DNA of 64,000 bases from Gemmatimonadaceae bacterium (GTDB taxonomy: Bacteria > Gemmatimonadota > Gemmatimonadetes > Gemmatimonadales > Gemmatimonadaceae), in NCBI GenBank assembly GCA_037721215.1, contig JBBJNV010000017.1, positions 1-64,000 on the forward strand, given 5' to 3'. The notes beneath the pieces were generated by a model that had not been told where the DNA came from, did not search any database, and saw only the letters and a program-made list of their open reading frames with translations. The translations under genes and the position numbers were made by a program. How positions within the stretch are numbered: the stretch's first letter is position 1; every line of letters begins with the position of its first letter. Below, one piece after another: positions 18,463 through 25,196 of this stretch.

Positions 18463-19424
18463 ATCAACGGGCGCTGGTTACCGGTGGCGCGGGATTCATC
18501 GGGTCGCACGTGGCGGACCTTCTGATCGCTGAAGGATACGAGGTGGAGATCATCGACGACCTTTCTTCCGGGAACAGAGACAACGTTCCGCAGCTCGCGA
18601 TGCTTCACGAGGTGAGCGTCGTCTCGCCCGCCGCTGCTGACATCGTTCTCAGGGGGAACTTCGATTTGCTCGTTCACCTCGCGGCTCAGATCGACGTGCG
18701 CAAGAGTTTGGCAGACCCTGTGCTTGATGCCACGACCAATATCCTTGGAACGCTCAATCTTCTGGAAGCGGTAAGACTCGGTGGGAGAAAGACCCGGGTC
18801 GCGTTTACTTCGACTGGCGGCGCCATCTATGGTGACTTCAACACTCCTCCGAACGTCGAGAATTATCCCAAGGAGCCGGAGTCGCCGTACGCCATATCCA
18901 AACTCGCGTCCGAGTATTACCTCGCCTGTTACGGGCGTCTCCACTCACTCGAGCACGTGACGTTGAGGTTCGGCAATGTTTACGGTCCCCGGCAGGATCC
19001 GCATGGCGAAGCGGGTGTCGTGGCGATTTTCTGCACCCGCATCCTGGACGGGGATTCACTGACCGTATTTGGTGATGGCAAGCAGACCAGAGATTACGTC
19101 TACGTCGGGGACGTGGCGCGGGCCGTCTATCTTGGCCTGACGCGGCCACTGCCACCCGCGGAGCGGGTTGACACCCGATCGTTCAACGTTGGTACCGGGA
19201 CGGGGACGTCGGTCATTGAGCTCGCCGGCCTGCTGAACAAAGCGGCGGGCAGCAACGCCGAGGTGGTGTTTGCTCCGAGCCGGCCCGGCGAGCAGATGGA
19301 GTCATTTCTCGATTGCGCGAAGGCGCAAGCGGTTCTGGGGTGGCGCCCCGAAGTTTCGCTCGAGGATGGGTTGGCTGAGACTTTCGCCTGGTCCAGCACT
19401 CAAAGGGCGGCTGTCCGAACGTGA
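18459..19424 (+). CDS. NAD-dependent nucleotide-sugar epimerase (GalE-like)
   Basis: Extended short-chain dehydrogenase of the UDP-glucose 4-epimerase type. The NAD motif is VTGGAGFIGSHVADLL, the catalytic region shows TSTGGAIYGD and the YxxxK pair in SPYAISKLASEYY, and GNVYGPRQDPHGEAGVVAIF is the usual substrate-side segment. At 321 residues it is full length. UDP-Glc/UDP-Gal or UDP-GlcNAc/GalNAc are likely substrates; the sequence alone does not decide. It is coupled to hemA (ATGA) and to tolQ, so it is probably expressed with envelope genes and may serve LPS or capsule sugars. Confidence 0.88.
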   Translation: MNQRALVTGGAGFIGSHVADLLIAEGYEVEIIDDLSSGNRDNVPQLAMLHEVSVVSPAAADIVLRGNFDLLVHLAAQIDVRKSLADPVLDATTNILGTLNLLEAVRLGGRKTRVAFTSTGGAIYGDFNTPPNVENYPKEPESPYAISKLASEYYLACYGRLHSLEHVTLRFGNVYGPRQDPHGEAGVVAIFCTRILDGDSLTVFGDGKQTRDYVYVGDVARAVYLGLTRPLPPAERVDTRSFNVGTGTGTSVIELAGLLNKAAGSNAEVVFAPSRPGEQMESFLDCAKAQAVLGWRPEVSLEDGLAETFAWSSTQRAAVRT

Positions 19425-20140
19425 TGCCAGCGTTGATGTTGCAGGTAGGCGCTGCGATTCCTTCGTCGCCAACCGAGCTGATCATGAGCTCTACCGGCGC
19501 CACCAAGATCGTTCTGGCAGTGCTCGGCATCCTGTCAGTAATGAGCTGGACCATCATGGCCTCGAAGGTCCGTGAGTTCAAACGGGCCGAGCGGGCGTCG
19601 AAGGCTTTTATGGAGGATTTCGAAAGATCTCATTCGCTGGACGAAGCCGCGGATAACGCGCTGAGATCCCCCGCAAGTCCCCACAAGAGCGTGATGGCCC
19701 GAGCGACGCGGTTCATTACCGAAACCACTCCCGCATTGTCGCCCACCAGCGAACGCAAGGCACGAATGAGCGCCTCTCAGGTCGAAGCGCTTCGCCTGGT
19801 TCTCGATTCGGAAAGCGGAGCGGTTCGCGATCAGCTGGGAAGGTTCGTACCGACGCTCGCCACCATCGGATCCGTGAGCCCGCTCATCGGGCTGCTGGGA
19901 ACCGTGCTTGGCGTTATCGATGCATTCATTGGAATTGCCACCAAGGGGTCCGGGAATATCGGCGCAGTCGCGCCCGGCGTTGCGGAGGCGCTCATCGCCA
20001 CCGCCGCAGCCCTTGCGGTGGCGATTCCAGCGGTTTTTGGCTACAATATTTTTGCCCACCGATTGAACCGGTTCGACGGTGAGCTCGATGGTTTTGGTTC
20101 CGAGCTTATTGCGCTGCTGGTGAGAGAGGGGCGTATCTAG
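19424..20140 (+). CDS. tolQ: TolQ/ExbB proton-channel protein
   Basis: Inner-membrane stator of the Tol-Pal energy-transducing complex. Three membrane segments are evident: residues about 18-38 (IVLAVLGILSVMSWTIM), and a pair after the cytoplasmic loop (TLATIGSVSPLIGLLGTVLGVI, then GVAEALIATAAALAVAIPAV). The GLLGTVLGVIDAF and EALIATAAAL motifs are diagnostic for the MotA/TolQ/ExbB family. The start is ATG 19424 in a TGATG overlap with the epimerase stop; GTG 19421 is an alternative. With tolR, tolA, tolB and pal following, TolQ is preferred over ExbB. Confidence 0.93.
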   Translation: MPALMLQVGAAIPSSPTELIMSSTGATKIVLAVLGILSVMSWTIMASKVREFKRAERASKAFMEDFERSHSLDEAADNALRSPASPHKSVMARATRFITETTPALSPTSERKARMSASQVEALRLVLDSESGAVRDQLGRFVPTLATIGSVSPLIGLLGTVLGVIDAFIGIATKGSGNIGAVAPGVAEALIATAAALAVAIPAVFGYNIFAHRLNRFDGELDGFGSELIALLVREGRI

Positions 20141-20547
20141 TGCGGCGGCGGGAAAGGATGCAGCTCAACGCAGAGATTAACGTCGTCAGCCTGATCGACG
20201 TGATGATGTTGTTGATGGTGATCTTCATGATTACCGCTCCCATCATGCAGGGCGGCATCGATGTCGCGCTCCCGAAGGCCGAGGCACGCCCGCTGGAAAC
20301 GAAGAGCGGGCTGGTCGTTACAGTCGATCGCGCCGGCAAAGTTCATGTCGATGAGACCGTTCTCACTTTTCCGGAATTTCGCGCGACGTTCAAAGCGCTC
20401 GCGTCTGCGCGTGGGAAGGATGGTGTCTACCTCCGCGCCGATGAAGGCGTGCCTTATGGCTCGGTTGTGAAAGTCCTCGCGGTGATGCGGGCAAGCGGAG
20501 TCGCCGATGTAGGCCTCGTCGCAGAGCCGGAAGGGGAGCGTCAGTGA
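20140..20547 (+). CDS. tolR: TolR/ExbD biopolymer transport protein
   Basis: Partner of TolQ in the proton-driven Tol motor. The 135-residue protein has one N-terminal membrane helix (SLIDVMMLLMVIFMITAP) with the conserved membrane aspartate Asp20 and a periplasmic domain containing the DVALPKAEA and VYLRADEGVPYGSVVKVLAVMR segments typical of ExbD/TolR. The GTG start at 20140 overlaps the tolQ stop by one base (TAGTG), and the stop overlaps tolA by 4 bp. Confidence 0.93.
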   Translation: MRRRERMQLNAEINVVSLIDVMMLLMVIFMITAPIMQGGIDVALPKAEARPLETKSGLVVTVDRAGKVHVDETVLTFPEFRATFKALASARGKDGVYLRADEGVPYGSVVKVLAVMRASGVADVGLVAEPEGERQ

Positions 20548-21251
20548 TTGCCGCTGCAGGGCGGGCTCGGCTCTCGGGCCCGATCGGTGTTTCGCTGACG
20601 CTTCATCTCTCGGTTGCCGCTCTCGCGCTCGTGGGTTTCAAGAAGGGCGTCCCGCAGGCGATGCCGCCGATTTACAAAGTGGATATTGTCGCTGCGCCTC
20701 CCGGGCCGAGAGCCATTGGTGAAGTCCAGCCAGAGCCTGTTACGCGCCCGCTGACTCCACCGGTGGTCGAACCCCCCGCGCCGGTTCCCCCAAAGCAATC
20801 TGTCATCCCGACGCCAAAATCCGCTCCGCAAAAAACACTGCCGCGCGCTACACCCGTTGAACGGCCGGCAGTCGCGACGCCAAAGACGGCTGCGCCGCGG
20901 GCCGGCGGTGGTCCGATTGGCGGCAAGGGCACCGACGTCGCGACGGTACAGACGGAGGGAATCGATTTCCCCTTCCCAGGGTATCTCAACAACATCGTCC
21001 GGCAAATCGCTCTCCGTTTCAATCCGGCGGACGCGAACACCGGTCTGCGTGCGGAGGTTAGATTCGTGATTCGCCGTGACGGTTCTGTCATCGGAATTGG
21101 ATTTATCACGCGGTCCGGGTCCTACGCTTTCGACCTCGAGGCACAAGGCGCGGTCGAAGCAGCTGCGCGCGAGTTCGGCGCGCTGCCCGAGGGATTCCGT
21201 GATGATGCACTGCCCGTAGTGTTCAGCTTTGACCCCCGTTTCCTCAGATGA
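20544..21251 (+). CDS. tolA: TolA/TonB-like periplasm-spanning protein
   Basis: Likely links the TolQR motor to the outer membrane. Residues about 12-32 form a membrane anchor (IGVSLTLHLSVAALALVGF, with the conserved SLxxH type), followed by a proline-rich periplasmic stretch (PVVEPPAPVPPKQSVIPTP) and a globular C terminus with VRFVIRRDGSVIGIGFITRSGS, a TonB/TolA C-terminal pattern. It is shorter (235 residues) than E. coli TolA and lacks its long Ala/Lys helix, so it looks TonB-like; position between tolR and tolB supports TolA function. GTG start 20544. Confidence 0.85.
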   Translation: MIAAAGRARLSGPIGVSLTLHLSVAALALVGFKKGVPQAMPPIYKVDIVAAPPGPRAIGEVQPEPVTRPLTPPVVEPPAPVPPKQSVIPTPKSAPQKTLPRATPVERPAVATPKTAAPRAGGGPIGGKGTDVATVQTEGIDFPFPGYLNNIVRQIALRFNPADANTGLRAEVRFVIRRDGSVIGIGFITRSGSYAFDLEAQGAVEAAAREFGALPEGFRDDALPVVFSFDPRFLR

Positions 21252-22888
21252 ATCCACGCACTTATTCTCTTGCTGCTGTCGTACTGGTTGCAGCAGCTGT
21301 TGTCAGCACACGCGCCTGCGGTCAGGACACGCTTCCGCCGCCGCCTCAAACTCCGCAGCCAGGGGTTCGTCTCGGCCTCAGCTATCCACGTGGCACAAGC
21401 CCGAAGGTGCTTGTAATGCCGGTGGATACCACCTCCGGCGACTCGGTCCGCACGATCATCCATCGTGATCTCGACTATGGCGACCGTGTGACGCCCATCG
21501 TTCTCGACGATGCAACGATGCGAGGCATGATGCCCGTTCAGGCGAACGGATACAATTATTCGTTGTTCTCGAGCCTGGGTATCGCGGCCATCGTTCAGGC
21601 AACGCGAATAGGTTCCGGTTTTCGGGTGACGCTTTATGATGTAAGCGCAAAGCGGCGCCTGCAGTCGCAGGATTTCCGCGTGTCCGGCATTCCGCCAAAT
21701 CGTGATGCGGATCTGGTCGAATCCGTTTCGACTGCGACAACGGCGAGGGAAAGGCTGCTACGCGATTCAGTGCAACGCCGGCTCCGAGCCCGCGCAGCGA
21801 TCATGAGAAAGCCGCCACTCAAAAAGGACACGCGGGCCCGGCGTTTCATTGTGCGCGATTCCCTGCGTCGTGATTCGACCGCCACCGCATACGTGAGGCG
21901 AGGTCTGGCGCGCTGGGAGGAGGACCGCAGGGATTCAGTGGCGGTATCGATCACTCGTGGCGCAGAAGGCATGGCGAGGCAGGACAGCGCGGCGCGCACC
22001 GCCGCGGCGGAAGGCGAACGTATGGGAGTCCATAGAATAAGTGATGAGATAGAACGGTGGATCACCGGTCGCGGCGGTATCGCGGCGTCCCGCCTGGCAT
22101 ATGTACATGGTGGGCTCATTCGCGTTGTCGACTCCGATGGTGCCAACGACCGGCCGTTGACGAAGCGCGGGCTTTCACTCTCACCGTCCTGGCATCCCAA
22201 CGGTGAGAAAATCGTCTATTCCAGATTTCTGGATGGAGGCGCGGGAACTCAGCTGGAGGAGATCAACGTCGTCAGCGGCAGAACCAATAAGATCGGTGGC
22301 GGGGGGCTCAATATCACGCCCGTGTATTCACACGATGGGCGACACGTCGTGTATGCGACAAGTACCGAGAACGGAACCGACCTGATGATGGTCAGCGTGG
22401 AAGACGAGTCGGTGACGCAGAGGCTGACGTTTGGCCGCGGAACGGACAACGGATCGCCGACATTCAGCCCTGACGGCCGTCAGATTGCCTTTTTCTCCAC
22501 ACGATCGCGCTTCCCGCAGATTTACACTATCGACACCGATGGAGCGAACCTCGAACTGTTGACGCCATTCACTCCGGGTGTGCGCAGTTACCGGGCAGCG
22601 CCGGATTGGTCGCCCGATGGACGCGCAGTCGCGTACGAGCAGCAAAATGGCGACTTTCAGGTATGGATGATCAATATTCGGGACAAGGAACCGCGACGGC
22701 TGACGAGCGAAGGCGAGAACGAAGGCCCCTCCTGGGCTCCGGACGGCAGGCATCTCGCTATCTCTTCAACCCGTGGAGGATCCAAGCAGATCTGGATTCT
22801 CGACACGGAGTCCGGCCGTTTTCGGCAGCTCACGCGCAACGCCGGCGCGCGGCTTTCAGCCTGGTCGCCCCTCGTGAAGGCTCAGTGA
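21248..22888 (+). CDS. tolB: TolB beta-propeller protein with a large charged insertion
   Basis: Periplasmic partner of Pal. A signal peptide is present at residues 1-25, then the N-terminal TolB domain (KVLVMPVD to about residue 147), then a C-terminal WD40-like propeller with repeated PSWHPNGEKIVY, PVYSHDGRHVVY, PTFSPDGRQIAF, PDWSPDGRAVAY and PSWAPDGRHLAI blades (residues 300-540). Between them, about residues 148-258, lies an Arg/Asp/Ser-rich segment (RERLLRDSVQRRLRARAA and similar) absent from ordinary TolB; the usual sequence resumes at HRISDEIERWITG. Total 546 residues against about 430 typical. The ATG overlaps the tolA stop (ATGA). Confidence 0.92.
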   Translation: MNPRTYSLAAVVLVAAAVVSTRACGQDTLPPPPQTPQPGVRLGLSYPRGTSPKVLVMPVDTTSGDSVRTIIHRDLDYGDRVTPIVLDDATMRGMMPVQANGYNYSLFSSLGIAAIVQATRIGSGFRVTLYDVSAKRRLQSQDFRVSGIPPNRDADLVESVSTATTARERLLRDSVQRRLRARAAIMRKPPLKKDTRARRFIVRDSLRRDSTATAYVRRGLARWEEDRRDSVAVSITRGAEGMARQDSAARTAAAEGERMGVHRISDEIERWITGRGGIAASRLAYVHGGLIRVVDSDGANDRPLTKRGLSLSPSWHPNGEKIVYSRFLDGGAGTQLEEINVVSGRTNKIGGGGLNITPVYSHDGRHVVYATSTENGTDLMMVSVEDESVTQRLTFGRGTDNGSPTFSPDGRQIAFFSTRSRFPQIYTIDTDGANLELLTPFTPGVRSYRAAPDWSPDGRAVAYEQQNGDFQVWMINIRDKEPRRLTSEGENEGPSWAPDGRHLAISSTRGGSKQIWILDTESGRFRQLTRNAGARLSAWSPLVKAQ

Positions 22889-22925
22889 TGAGCGGCGGCA
22901 ACCAACATCTTACTGGAGGCAGTCA

Positions 22926-23513
22926 ATGTTCGTTCTCGCCCGCGTAGCCGGAATTGCATTCATCGCGGCCGTCGCAATCGCCGGGTGCTCCAGAAAGCCG
23001 AAGAACGCGCCTGCGCCTCGCCGCATCAATGCCGACAGTCTGCTCCGCGAGCAAACGAGGCAGGACAGCGTCGCACGGGCCGAGGCGGCGCGTGCCGCTG
23101 CCTCAGCGGCAGCAGCTGTAGCAGCGGCTGCCGGACCGGCAACGACGGCTCCCGTCACATCCAGTGAGCGATCCGCAATGGTTGCGACGATCTATTTCGA
23201 CCTCGAGGAATCGACCCTGGCCGACGAATCGCAGGCAGCGGTGGAGGCGAAAGCGCCGGTGCTGCTGCGACACCCGAACATGCGGATCAGAATCACCGGA
23301 CATGCGGACTCCCAGGGCTCCGACGAGTACAACCTCGCGTTAGGCTTGCGCAGGGCAGCCGAAGTGAAGCGGTATCTGGCTGCGCTTGGCGTGGATGAGG
23401 CAAGGGTTGAAATAGTCACGCTTGGAGAGGAGCGGCCGGCTGTCGAAGGCCGCAACGAAGAGGCATACGCCCTCAACCGGCGTGTAGAATTCGAGATTAT
23501 CGCCGGGGGATGA
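22926..23513 (+). CDS. pal: Peptidoglycan-associated lipoprotein Pal
   Basis: Outer-membrane lipoprotein binding peptidoglycan. The signal peptide ends in lipobox AIAGC (Cys21). An Ala/Arg-rich helical linker (residues 40-75) precedes the OmpA-like domain: TIYFDLEESTLADES, ITGHADSQGSDEYNLALGLRRA and NRRVEFEI, which includes the peptidoglycan-contacting TGHAD and NxxLxxRRA residues. 195 residues. It lies 37 bp after tolB and overlaps cpoB by 4 bp. Confidence 0.94.
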   Translation: MFVLARVAGIAFIAAVAIAGCSRKPKNAPAPRRINADSLLREQTRQDSVARAEAARAAASAAAAVAAAAGPATTAPVTSSERSAMVATIYFDLEESTLADESQAAVEAKAPVLLRHPNMRIRITGHADSQGSDEYNLALGLRRAAEVKRYLAALGVDEARVEIVTLGEERPAVEGRNEEAYALNRRVEFEIIAGG

Positions 23514-24328
23514 CGATGCGGGATCAGGCCAGGCAGGCCAAGTTTTTTCTTTTGGCGGCGGTCGTAGCCTCGGCCACAGGGTGCTTTGCGTCCATCGGCC
23601 AGATGGACGATCTGCGGGAAGAGGTAAACGTGGTTCGCACCGATAACGCAGCCGCGGATTCGGTTCGCGTCACACAGATCGTCCAGATACTCGGTTCGCT
23701 GCGGGCGATCAACGACAGCCTCGCCGCGTTTGGCACGAGACTGAGCCGTGTCCGCGCTGAGTCGCAGAGTGAGATTCGCGCGCTGCGACAGGACATCCTG
23801 CAGGTTCAGGAGATAAGTGGGCAAAGCCAGCGGCGGTTGCAGGAAATGCGGGCCACGCTCGAGCAGCGCAACCGCCAGCCGCAGGCGCAATCGTCGCCGT
23901 TGCCGACAGCGGAGACGTCGACTCCGGTTGTCGTGCCGCCAGTGGAAGATGCTCCGGGACCGAACGAGCTGTTCCAGCTTGGTCGCGACCAGCAGTCCCG
24001 GGGCGGTAACAGGGCGGCCCGGGCCGCATTCAGCGATCTTCTCCGCCGGTTTCCCGAATCGGATATTGCGGACGATGCGCAGTTCTATCTGGCAGAGGCA
24101 TACGCGGCCGAGGGAAATGCTGCCGCAGCGGATTCGGCATATGCGCTGGTGGGCGCTAAGTACTCGTCATCCATTCGCGCGCCGACCGCGCTGTACAAGC
24201 GCGCTGTGATGGCCCAGACAGCTCGCCGTACCACAAGCGCACGAAGACTGTTCAACGAGGTGATTCGCAGTTATCCGCAGTCGGACGAGGCTGACCTGGC
24301 GCGCGAACGGCTGCGGCTCCTCTCCTGA
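23510..24328 (+). CDS. cpoB: CpoB/YbgF-like Tol-Pal coordinating lipoprotein
   Basis: Periplasmic TPR protein at the end of the tol cluster, thought to couple outer-membrane constriction to peptidoglycan synthesis. Signal sequence with lipobox-like ATGC (Cys25), so it is probably lipid-anchored, unlike soluble E. coli CpoB. Residues 30-125 are a coiled coil, a Pro/Ser/Thr linker follows, and residues 150-272 hold TPR units (LFQLGRDQQSRGGNRAARAAF, FYLAEAYAAEGNAAAADSAY). ATG 23510 overlaps the pal stop (ATGA); ATG 23516 is an alternative. Confidence 0.88.
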   Translation: MTMRDQARQAKFFLLAAVVASATGCFASIGQMDDLREEVNVVRTDNAAADSVRVTQIVQILGSLRAINDSLAAFGTRLSRVRAESQSEIRALRQDILQVQEISGQSQRRLQEMRATLEQRNRQPQAQSSPLPTAETSTPVVVPPVEDAPGPNELFQLGRDQQSRGGNRAARAAFSDLLRRFPESDIADDAQFYLAEAYAAEGNAAAADSAYALVGAKYSSSIRAPTALYKRAVMAQTARRTTSARRLFNEVIRSYPQSDEADLARERLRLLS

Positions 24329-24341
24329 CGGTTTGAGCGTC

Positions 24342-25196
24342 ATGGCGGGTGCCACGCGTGAAATTGAAATGCCGTTTCTCGATCACCTCGAGGAGCTGCG
24401 GCACCGGCTTTTCTGGATTGCGGGGGCCATTCTTCTCGGGGTGGTCGTATCGTTTGTTGTTCTGTCTCAGAAACGTCTGGACCTGGTAGGGTTGCTCGCA
24501 CAGCCGATCAAGCCGTACCTGAAAAACGGCAGTCTCGTGTATACCCACCCGGGAACATCGTTCAAAATCATTCTGAATGCTTCGCTCATCACCGGCATGT
24601 TGCTGGCGACGCCGGTAATAGGGTATCAGCTCTGGGGCTTTCTTGCGCCGGCGCTGCACTCGCACGAGAAGCGCATCATCATTCCCACAGCGTTTGGAAT
24701 GGTCGCCCTGTTCCTGGGGGGAGTCGCGCTTTGCTTCAAAATTGTCCTGCCATTCACGCTGCGCTTTTTTCACGGGTTCGAGTCGGCTTCGCTTACGCCG
24801 ATGATCGAAGCGACCCAGTACTTCGATTTCGCGTTCAGCATGATGCTTGCTTTCGGAATTGCCTTCGAGCTTCCGATTGCCATCCTGCTGCTGACCGTAC
24901 TTGGAATCGTCAATCCGCAGACACTCTCGAAGTACCGGCGTCATGCCATTGTGGTATGTGTGATTGCTTCGGCATTCATCACCCCCGATGCGAGCCCCAC
25001 GACGCTGTTCGCGCTCGCCGGGCCGCTTTACCTGCTGTTCGAGCTGGGGCTTGTACTTTCGTACGCAGTAACGAGGCGGCGCCGCAAGCGGGCCCTGGCT
25101 GCCGAGCTTGAAGCTCGTCGTGAGGCTGACCGCGAGATGGGACTCGTTACGGGAACCGGAGGACGTGAGCCACGCCGACTGGGAGTGGATCTATGA
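24342..25196 (+). CDS. tatC: Sec-independent protein translocase TatC
   Basis: Polytopic receptor of the twin-arginine pathway that binds folded substrates' signal peptides. The N terminus MPFLDHLEELRHRLFW is the TatC hallmark; six membrane segments follow, with FDFAFSMMLAFGIAFELPI in the conserved later half. I start at ATG 24342 rather than at TTG 24333, since family members begin just before the EMxFLDHLEELR motif. 284 residues. The tatA-type partner is at 37785, about 13 kb away, so tat genes are split here. The stop overlaps lptD (ATGA). Confidence 0.96.
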   Translation: MAGATREIEMPFLDHLEELRHRLFWIAGAILLGVVVSFVVLSQKRLDLVGLLAQPIKPYLKNGSLVYTHPGTSFKIILNASLITGMLLATPVIGYQLWGFLAPALHSHEKRIIIPTAFGMVALFLGGVALCFKIVLPFTLRFFHGFESASLTPMIEATQYFDFAFSMMLAFGIAFELPIAILLLTVLGIVNPQTLSKYRRHAIVVCVIASAFITPDASPTTLFALAGPLYLLFELGLVLSYAVTRRRRKRALAAELEARREADREMGLVTGTGGREPRRLGVDL

